A DNA stretch of 64,000 nt from contig CP141136.1 in assembly GCA_035236585.1 (NCBI GenBank), positions 57,863,136 through 57,927,135 of the forward strand. Reading direction: 5' to 3'. Below, piece after piece: positions 36,851 to 48,019 of this stretch. A model generated the notes under the pieces. That model was not told the DNA's origin and searched no databases. It saw only the letters and a program-made list of their open reading frames with translations. Made by a program: the position numbers and the translations under genes. Position 1 is the stretch's first letter; the number at the start of each line of letters is the position of its first letter. The DNA comes from Warburgia ugandensis. Lineage: Eukaryota; Streptophyta; Magnoliopsida; Canellales; Canellaceae.

Positions 36851-37893
36851 ACCACATACACATTTCTTAGAATGAAAGAAAATGGAAAATAGCCAATCAC
36901 TCTTCCGAGACAAAATTTTGAAGTAAATGTTAGACATATATAAAATACTGATCATGACAACAAATACTAATCAAACTAAGGACTAATAGTTCCCAAAATA
37001 ATGATGAAAGTATGCATTTAAAGCAAGCAATCAAATTTACGGTCATCCTCTTCATGCTTCTTTATCTCCACGCCATTTTCTACATAACCACACCATTAAC
37101 ATTTGTCGCTTTAACCAGTACTACTCTGTGTATGTGCTCAATATTATGATATTAGATTTCAAGTTTTACTACACGAATTGGCCTAGAAAGGTTAAAGTGA
37201 AAGGGCACAAGAATACTATGCAGTATATCATCCCTTTCAAAATTAACTTATCAGCATTCACTCACATTGATCCTCACCAATATCTCAGCGAGACAGAAAT
37301 TAAAGAAACAAGCTTAAACCCTATTTTACCAAGAAAACATCCCAAGTCCAGCATCGAGCAACTTACTAGCCTTCAATGCCCAATGTTCATGCAATTTATA
37401 AAGGGTTATCCAGACTTTCATAAATTCATTTCAAACAAAATTCCAAGAAGCAGTGACGGTAGTTGCAGTCTTCTTGAACTTCAAGGAGCTCATTAAGTGC
37501 CCTCATTTTTAATGCTTCTCTAAGGCAAATAGCACAGTATCTCAGAACAGACTGTCACATTCAGAAATTAGATCATTACAGATATAGATCAAGTCCTTGT
37601 ACCTTGTGGCAACCTCCAAAAGTTTGAGGTAACCATCACGGAAAGGATTGAATGAACCAGATAAGACAATCTTTCTTTCCGAGTCTGATGTATGTGTGTC
37701 TGCAAAATCAAATATCTTAACAATAAATAGATGCCAAATTTATAGAAAGATACCAAAATGTATTTCAAGACTTTCTACTGTACTATACCACTAGAAAATG
37801 GGTAGACTTTCATTCATATTTTCCCATCTATACGCTGCTGTATTTCTTGATCCTCATCACAGCGCTTTTCAGATTCTTCAGGCACTTCAGAAT

Positions 37894-38828
37894 CTGTCAT
37901 TTGAAACATATATAGCAGAAACCTTGCATTAGATTTATTTTCCTATCATAACTTAGACATAAAAAGAACACGAAAGAAACCTTTTACATGCTATAAACAA
38001 AATAAAACATAATGAAATTTCCGTATTAACGCATAACTTGATGAAAAGATGGCTTGAAATCCTGTCTCCTTGCTCGAGTTTGTAAACTCTAATAATAATT
38101 TGGATCAGCATGTAGCCATCCTCAAGAAAAACTAACATTACAAGTTATGATCCAAAATGATGCCGATTACCTTTGAAAAAGTAACATTAGATGTCCAAAG
38201 CAGATCAGATGTGCTTTTTGACACGTAGAGGTGATACAACGAATATCAGAAATAAGTCAAGTGCCCAGAAAAGACATCCAATCTCATGTACTCATACATT
38301 TGAACAACAAGATGAGAAGAAGAATCATTAAACAAGAAGATTAAAAGATAAAACAACTGGATGAGCAGAGTTACCTTAATACTATCTTAATCAATAGGCA
38401 TCAATCACTAGCATCATGAACCAAGGATAACAATGATATTGACCATGGTGTATTGGACAGATTATGTCCCATGATGGGAAAATAAACGGAGGTTTCAATG
38501 GGAACCAAGATTTCAGCTTATTTAGTTAAACACATTAGACATTCAACTAGAGAGATGCAGTTGAAAATTGAAGCCCATGATCAGAGATCCCACAAGAATC
38601 ATAGCCATGAATCCCAAATAGTAGAATCATAAGATATATTCATCGTAAGAAAGTGGATGTTGGTGATCAGAGACCAGCCTTCCCATACATCTCACAACCT
38701 TCTCCATGTTTGTGTTGGTTCTCTTAAGACAAGTTCAGTCTACTTTTCCTAGTGTTGAGATTGATGCTAGTCCAATGCCTAGGATTAAGCAATAGTCCAC
38801 CTACTCCATTTACTTATTTGTCAAATTT

Positions 38829-38892
<64 letters not shown>

Positions 38893-39461
38893 TGCTATTA
38901 TTTGAGAGATCTACAAGATTTTTTTTTCTAATTGGTCAATCCTCTTCCAGGTTTTCTACTTTTCATGATTTACAAGACCTACTGGCCCCAAACAATCTTC
39001 AGCCTACACTATACTTAGTCTAGTTAGCAAATAACATCCAATATTAAATTTCAAACAAATGCTCTGGAGAGAAAACCAAAGAGAAGAATGAGAACATAAA
39101 GCAAGGAACACAAGTTACAAGCCTGAAAAACCCAATCTAGGAGCAAACAAGCCACTATGGACGAGAAACAAATAATTCTGTGGGATGATCTCCTGTCTAA
39201 ACCTGTAATCTCCCCAGTCATAAGATATACCTAGAGATATATAGAGAAAATCTAACAAGCCAAAATATTTTCTAAATATGTAGGATGTCCAAATATCCCT
39301 CTCTAAAATTAAAACCCAGACGTAAGATATTAATAGAGCTCTTAAAGATAGGAGTTCTAATATCTGAATTTTGTATCCCAAAGTCCACTACAACTAGTTG
39401 AAATTTAATGAAATATCAATGATAACTTCCCCCCTCTAATCCAATGGTTTTGAGTCTAGTG
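37894..39461. other. Non-coding stretch upstream of the nucleotidyltransferase exons
   Basis: AT-rich, no exon-like motif for the missing N-terminal half of that gene in either strand. It holds a 61-bp (CT)n tract (38831-38891). Confidence 0.6.
38831..38891 (+). repeat. (CT)n microsatellite
   Basis: About 30 pure TC units. Confidence 0.98.
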
Positions 39462-39974
39462 TGATAGGGATCAGATTTGCATTGATGGACCAAAATTAGG
39501 CTTAAAGTACCATAACTGAAAGTCCATAAGAGTGATCTGCTCCAACAAGCCCACTCTAGAAGAGTTAATCAGATAGAATATATCTCTACAATATTTGTGT
39601 GACATACAGATCAAAAAAAGTTGACTAGACTTGATTGCTTAGTCTCTATAATAAAGTGTTTATGCTCAACAACAGAAAAGTTGGCCAGTAATTGACTTTA
39701 GTTTCTATCTTTGCTACCATAAATGTTTGTGCATGCTAGGAAGGTAATGACCAATAGATTAGAAAAGTATTGATATAAGCTTAGTAAATTTGATATAGAA
39801 GTCTTTGGAACTAACGAAGAAGTACGAGATTTTGCAGCTACAACAATCTGGGTGTAATGTGTTGTCCTTAGGAGTGATTCCAAAGAGAAATCCCAATGGT
39901 GTGACTTCAATTGTTTGGATCAAATTTTGGGATAGGTTTTGCTCAAGTCTATACTCTCCCCTTGTCCTGCATCA
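39462..39974 (+). repeat. 5' LTR of chromovirus C
   Basis: 513 bp, starts TGATAGGGATCAG and ends CCTGCATCA, two bases before the primer site. The first ~330 bp align with 43122-43439. Confidence 0.72.
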
Positions 39975-40000
39975 TTTTGGCATCAGAGCTCTAGTCGAAA

Positions 40001-40204
40001 TGGCAACACATAGTGGCAGAACCTATAAGGGGAGATTGCATAACAGTCAACAGGATGAACTATTGCTACCACTTGCTGAAATTTTGGAGGATCTTGATAA
40101 TCATATTGTGTCTACCAACAAGCAGTGATTTCAAGAAATATCTTGTTAGATGGGAAGGACAACCATTATTTGATTGTACTTGGATCACTGCTAAAGAGTT
40201 TTGA
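40001..40204 (+). pseudogene. Gag-start / chromodomain stub of element C
   Basis: ATG at 40001 starts MATHSGRTYKGR, right where gag would begin after the primer site. The frame soon reads EILEDLDNHIV, and after a frameshift at about 40125 the text FKKYLVRWEGQPLFDCTW matches the core of a chromodomain (YLVxWxGxPxxxxTW). Gag start and integrase end are thus fused by one large deletion. Chromodomains target integration to heterochromatin in this lineage. Confidence 0.65.
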
Positions 40205-40233
40205 GCACACAAATCTTGATCGTCATGGTCATT

Positions 40234-40445
40234 TGTAATGACCCCAATTTTTGTAATATTAAAATCCCATGAAAAGTTCAGTTTTGAAGATAAGGGCATT
40301 TTGGTCATTTTACTAGTCGCCTTAACTGACCCCAGAAACTTGGTCCTAAAAATGGTATCATTAGATGCGTCTCGGAAAAAGGAATCCAACAAGACCAAAA
40401 TCACCCAAAACGGAGTTAAAATGAGCAAGTTATGGCCCTTTGAAG
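40234..40445 (+). repeat. Left arm of inverted repeat (forward U3 end)
   Basis: Matches the reverse complement of 42857-43068 with about seven substitutions. It equals the first ~210 bp of the LTR family seen at 16300. Confidence 0.92.
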
Positions 40446-42856
40446 TTGTGAATACCCGGGTTTTCTCATGCATTTTTAAATGCAATATTTAATTCCTAAG
40501 GCGGGATGCATCCCTATTTAAAAACTATTTTATAAAAACAATGCAATGCAGCAGAAAACCTTTTAGTTTTAAACTCATTTTTTTGAAAACCCCGAGTGTC
40601 ATTTGCCTACAAAACAACCAAAGTGGTTTTTGAAAAAACTTCAGAAATCACAAATGTTTTTCCCCAGGTCTTTGCAGTTACAACACATAGCCCAATTGTA
40701 AATAAATACATGTCCAAAGGGTAGAGAGTTTACTCACATGTATAGTTGTCTCCTTTGTTTATGCACTTGCTCATAGCACTAATATCTCCTGATATGTCTT
40801 CCATTAGTGGAACTATCCTGAAAAATGTTAAGGATAGGGTGAGTATATACTATACTCAGTAGGAGTCTATCACTACTAGTTTTATAATGCATACGATGTT
40901 TTAAAATCACATGCTCTCTCCAAAACATGTGCATGTCTGAATACTCAAGTTCAATATCGATATAAAAATCCGTTGTCAAACTGAAATACTAACGACTTAA
41001 AGGATCACATAATCCAAAATCGAAAGTATCGTATACATATATATCATAACATTATGATATGCATAAGATGCTTCATTGAATCCAACTCATGGATATCTAG
41101 TATGATATGGTCGACCAACCTCATATCATGCCATATGCAATGCAAATAAGTCCATAAACCATAGGGTCCAACTATGCCCACGACCTCCTCGCCGTGTGGT
41201 CCCCGGGTACCTGAGGACACTCTGTCATAGCCTCCACGGGGCCTATGACACGTCGACCCAGTGTCGTGACACCAGTGGTAGCCCCATGTACCACATGCAG
41301 TCGACGTAGGGACTTGCCTCTCTTTTGGGCGTGGTACCCATCCACCTAATAGTGGTAGAGGTCAGGTGGTCAACCCAGACCCCTCGGCATAGCACCCACG
41401 GGCTTACTAGCCCAAATCACATAAGATCAAATAAGCCAAAACCTCTTTTCAAAACTTGTCCTCTTTGGGTCCCTCACAACTGCCTGGCCCTCGGCACTCC
41501 AGCGTCTTTTGGCAACCGTCAAGGACATGCAATCTTTGCAAGAACTTAATGCTGATAGATCATGCAATGTATGCAATAGTTTGCAAAACATATCTATGCA
41601 TAATGTATATACAAAACATGTCTATGCATAAAGCATTTGTCACATGCATGCTAAACAATTCATATACTTAAATCATGTATTTGCAAAACAATCATAGTTC
41701 TTTTAAAAGAATCTAGTAGCAATAGAGCACCTACCTGGCTAGGTCGCGTTAACCCTTTTGTCCTCGTACGCTCCTGAACATGGTTTGGGGACTCAAGGTT
41801 AATTTGACCCATCTTTTATGGGTTTTAGAGTAGTTGAGTCTTGTTACTTAGGTATTAGGGGTCCATCCCTATGCCTATGGGTGTCCTAAGGTCCTAATTG
41901 GGCCTTGGTATTATCAGTTTCCCAAAGGTCTAGTGGGCACGCGCCACCATCCTATTCTAAAGGTCATGCCCACCTTTGATTGGGCATTGATCAGGGATTT
42001 TATAGTTTGGATGTGTCCGTGTCAGACACAACGCCTTTTACAGAGCCTCAATCGGAGCTCTAGATCTCAAGTTATAAGCGTTTTAGTGTCGCACGTACAT
42101 AGGCATCTTAATAATGAAAAAAAGGAATGCTAGGGCGCTGCGCATCTACGTCGTGCGCCCCAACTTCCCTAAGGAACGAAAAAATCCCGTAGCGCTAGTG
42201 CTGCGTGTCTGCGGCGTGCGCCTCAGCGAGCGCATCTACAGATGTTCCGGGTTTTCCATCCGACTGTCTCTTTTGCGGGCGAGTCCCTGGACGCGCCCGT
42301 TTGGTTTTTCAAACGGAGACAACGTGGGACGTTCCAACTGGAACGTCCTACTCGTTGGGGAACTGGGGCGTCCTCAGGACACCCTAGTTCGACCCTGTCG
42401 AACCAGTGCAGCCCAAGGGACGTCCCTGGGTCCTTGGTGAGTCTCCAGGGCTCCATTTTGCATGGTTTTTCATGCAAAAACCTAGGAAAATTGATCTTGG
42501 AACTATGGTGGAGATAGGTTTTGAGGGATCTTGGGCATACCTGGCTCATTACTGAGTTTTTCTCCTTGTTTTTCCCTCTAGGTCACTCCTTCACAACGGG
42601 TTTTCTCCAACCTTTTGGGCTGCCATTAGAGGCGCCCAAGAGCTCTATTTATAGAGCTATGAGAGGGTTCTGGAGGGGGCTCTCACCGCCTTTGAATGGC
42701 AGTGGAGAAACCTCCAGAATAGCGGTGATTTCTCCTCCAATCACCGCCGTTCTAGAACCCTCTAAAGGTTGAAGATGAAGGGTGCCCGTATCAAAACGGG
42801 CCCCTGTGTTTTGCAGCTAAATTCGTTTTTGTTAAAATTACAATTTTGCCCCTGAA

Positions 42857-43068
42857 CTTCAAAGGGCCATAACTTGCTCATTTTAACTCCGTTTTAGGTG
42901 ATTTTGGTCTTGTTAGATTCCTTTTTCCGAGACGCATCTAATGGTACCATTTTCAGGACCAAGTTCCTGGGTTCAGTCAAGGCGACTAGTGAAATGACCA
43001 AAATGCCCTTATCTTCAAAACTGAACTTTTCATGGGATTTTAATATTACAAAATTTGGGGTCATTACA
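42857..43068 (-). repeat. Right arm of inverted repeat (U3 end of the reversed LTR)
   Basis: Mate of 40234-40445. It ends GGTCATTACA followed by the TCATT duplication. Confidence 0.92.
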
Positions 43069-43121
43069 TCATTATCATTTATTTACTCTATGGGGTCGAG
43101 TCTTTTCAAGGGGGTGAGAAA

Positions 43122-43439
43122 TAATAGGGATATGATTTGCATTGATGGGCCACAATTGGGATTCAACTACCATACTTGAAAGCCTGTAAGAGTGGTCTGC
43201 TTAACAAGCCCACTCTAGAAAAGTTGATCATATAGAATATATCTCTACAAGATTTGTGTGACTGACAGGAGCAGAATAGTTGATTGAACTTGATTGCTTA
43301 GGTTCTATAATATGTGTTTATGTGCAATAACATCAAAGTTTACGACTGATTGACTTTAGTTTCTATGAATGTCAATGCATTATTGGATAACCAAAGTTGA
43401 CCAGATTTGATTAGTTTTCGCTGCCATAAATGTTTAAGC
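43122..43439 (+). repeat. 3' LTR of chromovirus C, truncated
   Basis: Starts TAATAGGGATATGATTTGC after the polypurine region and follows the 5' LTR for about 320 bp (AAGCCCACTCTAGAA, ATAGAATATATCTCTACAA). Similarity is lost after CCATAAATGTTT. Confidence 0.7.
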
Positions 43440-44749
43440 AAGATAAACCATTCAAGATTTAATATCATAGATAATAATACAACAATTAGAAAAGCTGGAA
43501 GGGAAAGAATAATAAAAAAGAAGCAGATATGGCTCTTCATGAGGTTGGAAATTCCAAGCATAGTCTCTTCAATTGTTTCCTTCATTCTGCTACTTCAGTT
43601 GGTGGCATACTATTTACTATGTTGACCTTTTACAAAGAAAATGCCCTTGATTAAACTAGCACAGTCACTAATTATCCCAAAAAAGGAAAGTCTCCTTGTG
43701 CACAAGATTTTCAAAGTTTTCTTAATACTTATTGGAACTGCTCTACAAAGTTGAGAACTTATTTCTGAAACCAAAATAAAACTTCTCTTAAAAAGTGGTG
43801 GAATTTATTGGGAAGACCTCGGAAGCAAATGGGAAACACTTTGAAAACTTAAGTGAAACTCAAAGGGAACTTGTATTAAATACATGGCAGACAATGTTTT
43901 TTTTCAGCACTATTTTATTCTGTATTTGCAAATGGTTCTTACATGTTCTCTTAGATGTTTCCTCTACTTTCTCAAGAATGTCTTATGTGGTTCCCTACAT
44001 GTTTGTCCACTATTTCCCAAGGCATTTAGTAGTATGTTCCTCCTAAATTTCATTTTAGTTTCGCAATTTTGGGTCTCTTATCTTATCTTTCTCTAGCATT
44101 TCCCACTTTAGTTTCATGTTCACTTCTTGAACTCATTATATGACCTAGTAACAAGGGTTACTTATTCCAAGGTTACTTCGCATGAAACAGAAGTTATGAT
44201 ACTACCAAAAGAGAAAAAGAATGATACATATGATCCCCACATTTTGGATGTAGTCTAGCCAAAGACCAAGTAACACCCATAAGTGGAAAACCTATGCAAG
44301 AAAAAATAAGAAGCAAAATTATATTGAGAAGCAAAAGTAGTAAATGTAAATAAGAGAATTAGTCAAGGGTTAATCATTATATTCCATAAATAACAAGATT
44401 AGTTCACTAAAGATCAACTCATAACAACCATATTTCACAATGTAGATGTTTTATTTTATCTTCTATTTTGGAAACAACATTGATTATTTCTTAAAATAGA
44501 GAAAATCTCACATATTAAAAGGTGGATTATAATTTTTGAAAAGCAAATTGAGAAGGTAATGAAAAGAGGCCTACATTGGAGAGGAAAACTAGAAGACTTT
44601 AAATGGTAAAAGAAAAATACTAGAAGAAGAATTCAACATCACAAAATTCAAAAGAAATTAATAATACCCTTACCTTTTTTTTATTAAATGGTAACATACT
44701 CCTGCTTATAAGTACCATCCTAGGAGGTTTCTTCATGATCCAACCTCTC
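43440..44749. other. AT-rich stretch without recognisable features
   Basis: Only short ORFs, no motif, no repeat end recognised. Confidence 0.55.
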
Positions 44750-44870
44750 TCGTCGTCATCATCATTATCAAGACCTTATCCCAATTAGGGGTCGGCCACA
44801 TGAATCTTATTCCTCCATTTCTCTCTATTAAGTACCATGGCTTCATTTAGTTCTAAAGTTTTAAATCTTT
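44750..44870 (-). mobile_element. LINE 3' tail, third copy, reversed
   Basis: The reverse complement reads AAATGGAGGAATAAGATTCA, TGTGGCCGACCCCTAATTGG and GATAAGGTCTTGATAATGAT with the GATGATGACGACG tail, the same 3' end as at 25600-25640 and 34370-34412. Only about 120 bp remain. Confidence 0.78.
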
Positions 44871-46429
44871 AAGATCCACCCTCTCTGACAACTTTATTAT
44901 AACAAGAGTTACTCCCTAACTCTTTATTAAATTTTTTAATATAATGCATTGAGTACATGCAACTCTATGAGGAGAGTTTCTTGTGAGCCTCAATACAAGC
45001 TTGTCTACATAACACATCTATTATATATACAAGCAATCAGCCACACAAACCAGAAGCTTTATGGGTCTCGAAGCACTTCATTATAGTTCAATGGCTATAT
45101 AGATAGCCTAGACAATTAGTTGGTGAATTATAGATGATTATCATGTATTTGTGTTGTGTGGTTTGTGTCTCACTCATTGCCACTTTAAGTTGTAGGACCC
45201 ACTTATATAATATCATAAAACGTCATGTGTTGTCCAAGGTATATAAATATGGAATACCACTACATTAGATGAGGGAAAAATAAGTGGTGGCATATAGGTG
45301 GTGAGAGGCTCTTAGAAGAAAAGTGGAAAGGGGTTATGATCTTCACTTTTGGTGTTGTAGGGTTCTTCTTCAAGGGTTTGAGAGAGGGCGAGAGAGAAAG
45401 GGGTTCTGGGTTTCATGGATTGAAACAAACTAGGAGATTGTATGTACTTTCTCTTATTTCTCATGGTGAAGATGAATGGGTGATACAATGGATGTAGTCA
45501 CATTGTCGAAATATGTATGTTTGTGATTTCTCTACGTTTGTTCTTTATGTGCATTATGCTAGTTTTTACAATTTGAGTAGGCCTATATAAGAAAGAATCA
45601 AGTTCAATTAAATGTTATTATAATTAGATTCTTCATTCTTGTAAGACATTGACAACTTTAAGATGTCAAACCTGATCAAGAAAGCTTAAACGCATGATCA
45701 TATGGTACTAATGCTATTTCTTTTGTAGTCTGTTGGCAGGTAAAACTTGTCAGGATCAACATGAGCAATGAGTGCAATTAGTACCAACCTCAATCAAGGC
45801 ATAAATAAACTGAAAGTTAATTATCAAACTATTGTTCATTGTTTCAAGTCTATATAGAAAACCAAAATAAACTACAAAAAGAAATGCATTTCTGCAAGGA
45901 TTATGCATCTCAAAGCCTAAAATACATCCAAGGCCTTGGACAATAATCATCCAGGATAAATCAAGATTATGCATATACCTTCAGTTTCATCTTGAATTAT
46001 GCTCAAGCAAATACTTACAAGCACTATAAAGTGACATGATTAGGATGAAATGCTTTGCTTATTTTATTTTCTTATTACAATAGATCAGAAGGGAACGCTA
46101 ACATTAGTTAGGGAAGACTACAAGTCAGGAGTATTGAATAATATTGGTATATTACTTAAAATTATTGATAATACATCCAATAAAACAATTCATAGCAATA
46201 TGACATGTTCCCTTTAACACCTAAATGCTCAAAGTTCACGTCCCAAGCTCTATAATGAGCAAAACTAACTTCGTCCAACCTCTTTAAGGTTAATCTAGTT
46301 CTCAATTTGTGAAGTGCAAGACAAAATGTACTTCAATTGGACTAATTTAGACCAAAGCCTTCTAGCATAGTGGAGCAAGTCTCTCACCTAAATGACTAGG
46401 GAACTGTTCATGGGTGTGTGTATCTAACT
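44871..46429. other. Non-coding stretch with a promoter-like patch
   Basis: A TATATAAATATGG at about 45240 followed by a purine-rich GAGAGAGGGCGAGAGAG leader (45380-45400) resembles a core promoter or LTR R/U5 region. No downstream coding sequence or LTR partner was found. Confidence 0.4.
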
Positions 46430-46825
46430 TCCCCAACAGCAAGATGATAGACTCAACCAATTCAAACAAATGGTAATGAATTCTCAATGGAAGAATCAGA
46501 TACAGACTTTCCAATTACAACAAATCAAGCTGACAGAATCAGTTATATGAATTATACAAGTACTGGTTTTTGTCTACAGAGTTTCCTGATTACACTTTCT
46601 AGCTTTCGAGGAGCTAAATCCTCCCACTCTTCCTTCCTTCTACTAGTTCTTCCATATCCCCTCTTGATTTTCCTTCCTTTCTTTTATTTCTCCCACTCTG
46701 CCAAATGTTCTTCCTCCCTACCGTAACCGAACTTTGTTTGGTCCTCTTTTTTGTTATTTTCTGTCAACAACCTATCCTTTCTGTTATAAAATTGGAAGAC
46801 TAATTGTCTAATAATAACCCCCCTA
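46430..46825 (-). repeat. Probable 3' LTR of the H+-ATPase-carrying gypsy element
   Basis: On the minus strand a polypurine run (GTTTTAGGGGGG) follows the integrase tail, then TTATTATTAGACAATTAG and a purine-rich body with GGGAGGATTTAGCTCC. Position and composition fit a 3' LTR. No 5' partner is visible beyond 49745, so the limits are approximate. Confidence 0.4.
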
Positions 46826-46834
46826 AAACTGCCA

Positions 46835-46952
46835 CCTTGTCCTCAAGGTGGAAGTCAGGGAACTACATCTGAATGACATTCATTTGTTCCCAGGTGTTGT
46901 CAGGTAGGCTCCAGACCCTCTTTGCCAAAGTCTTTTTGATTTGTGTAGTGCT
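46835..46952 (-). pseudogene. Integrase/chromodomain C-terminal tail of the chimeric element
   Basis: The translation RVWSLPDNTWEQMNVIQM, stop, FPDFHLEDKVAVLGG matches the end of gypsy polyproteins (TWE..., FPxFxLEDKV). One TAG replaces a likely CAG. It is fused in frame to the preceding ATPase. Confidence 0.82.
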
Positions 46953-48019
46953 CTTATCTAGAACCAACCCCCAAGTTCTCCCACTAAGTGCATATCGAAC
47001 AAAGAATTTTATAGGATCAAGAAGAAGGTAAGATACAAGATTGAAGAGCTAAATAACCTCAGCCCAACACCTACCAATCTTTTGTATTCTAGCAAAATTC
47101 TAGTTTGCTTTAGCAAATATGACACTAGCAATCAGTTGAGCGATGAGAAAAGCAGCAACAAGCAAAAGACCCAGACGTTCCGTGAAAGACCAGCCCCTTG
47201 AACGAGTAACAAATATCAATGCATGGCTAATGATGCTCACTTGCAGATACACAGCAAATGCAAGCATTTGTTGGTTAGCTTTCACAGCATCATCATTCAT
47301 CTTGTCTAACTTATGCTTGTTTAAAGTCGAAACCTTGGAATTATTAGCTGCCCAAAAGAATATAATAGTCATGACAGCCAGATAATTTCCACTCACAACT
47401 CCATTTGCAAATATTTCACTAAGTTTCCAACTATCATGAAGTGGAGAAGGCTTAACCTTATCCTTGGAAATTGTCATAATAGTACCATCGTTAGGAACGG
47501 CAATGACAAGAACCATGAAAGGAGGAAAGTTGAATTCCTAGAAGAGAGCTAGTAACAAAAATCCAAGCATTATACAGGTGGTGAAAGACATAGCATATAT
47601 CCTATAGTTTTTCATTCTCTAAAAAATTGCATGGCTTGTTAAAACAGCACTAATGATAGCACTCAGTCCAGGCTCTGTTAGAACTATGTCAGAAGCACTT
47701 CGGCCAGCATCTGTGGCATCAGCCACTGCAATTCTTATGTCTACCTTTTTTAAAGCAGGTGCATCATTAACCCCATCACTAGTCCTTTCGCAGATGTGCT
47801 TTCTAGCTTGCAGTTTCTTCACGATATCATATTTATGTTTAAGAAAGACTCCAACAAAACCATTAGCCTCATCCTTACTTTCTCCCAACAAAGATGAAGA
47901 TGGATACTGTTAGTACCCATTCCCAAGCGACGCCTTGTTTCCTTAACAATTGCCAATTGATCTCTTGTAATCATCTTAATGCTTACTCCTAGATCCAAAG
48001 CTCTTCTAATTGTTTCTAC
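46953..48019 (-). pseudogene. Captured plasma-membrane P-type H+-ATPase segment (processed)
   Basis: It covers the P domain onward: [107 protein letters not shown] and RYALSGRTWGLVLD. In the living enzyme this region holds the phosphorylation-domain hinge GDGVND and TM5-10. Here MITGDQ reads MITRDQ and TGDGVND reads TSDGVND. About 20 residues are missing after [10 protein letters not shown], and there is a frameshift after GMGTN. Stops lie near 47625, 47536, 47105 and 47048. No introns interrupt it, unlike genomic plant H+-ATPase genes, so it derives from mRNA. The N-terminal half and the regulatory C-tail are absent. Confidence 0.9.

Larger units (their letters stand above)
30901..37893 (-). 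pseudogene. Nucleotidyltransferase-superfamily (NMN/NaMN adenylyltransferase-like) gene, degenerate
   Basis: Six minus-strand exons join with matching phases and GT/AG sites: 37789-37893, 37603-37699, 35781-35890, 32996-33102, 31109-31216 and 30901-31017 (stop TAA 30901-30903). They encode in order a Glu-rich linker, SGSFNPFRDGYLKLLEV (nucleotide-binding motif), SEISAINADKP with QFKDRVKQFEKVG, SNQPYFYKKAELFPGSAF with IGADTAARLVD, a KYYARDHDKMLEIL block, and VLEDLDIPQHLKDMF with RMDISSTEIRK. The family resembles the C-terminal half of the plant protein that Arabidopsis At2g01220 encodes. The HxGH catalytic motif reads RDGY, a TGA interrupts the first exon (IDGKI-stop), and the VGGR block is read out of frame. 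The N-terminal half was not found. Confidence 0.85.
40234..43068 (-). mobile_element. LTR-derived insertion with 212-bp terminal inverted repeats
   Basis: A reversed full LTR (40447-43068, 2622 bp, related to LTR A) is preceded by a forward copy of its own first 212 bp (40234-40445). Both outer ends therefore read TGTAATGACCCC... inward. TCATT flanks the unit exactly (40229-40233 and 43069-43073), showing it inserted as one piece into chromovirus C. The two arms differ at about seven positions. No internal coding region is present. Confidence 0.9.
39462..43439 (+). mobile_element. Internally deleted chromovirus C, split by an LTR insertion
   Basis: A direct repeat pair (39462-39974 and 43122-43439) flanks an internal region with a Met-tRNA-like primer site (TTGGCATCAGAGC, 39977-39989), a short ORF and a chromodomain stub. 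Before the 3' LTR stands TCTTTTCAAGGGGGTGAGAA, a typical plant gypsy polypurine region. Apart from the 2.8-kb insertion at 40234-43068 only about 330 bp of internal sequence remains, so almost all of gag-pol is gone. Confidence 0.75.

Noticed and set aside
37128-37496. 122-codon plus-strand ORF
   Set aside because: It lies in an intron of the minus-strand pseudogene, has no motif I recognise, and AT-rich composition.
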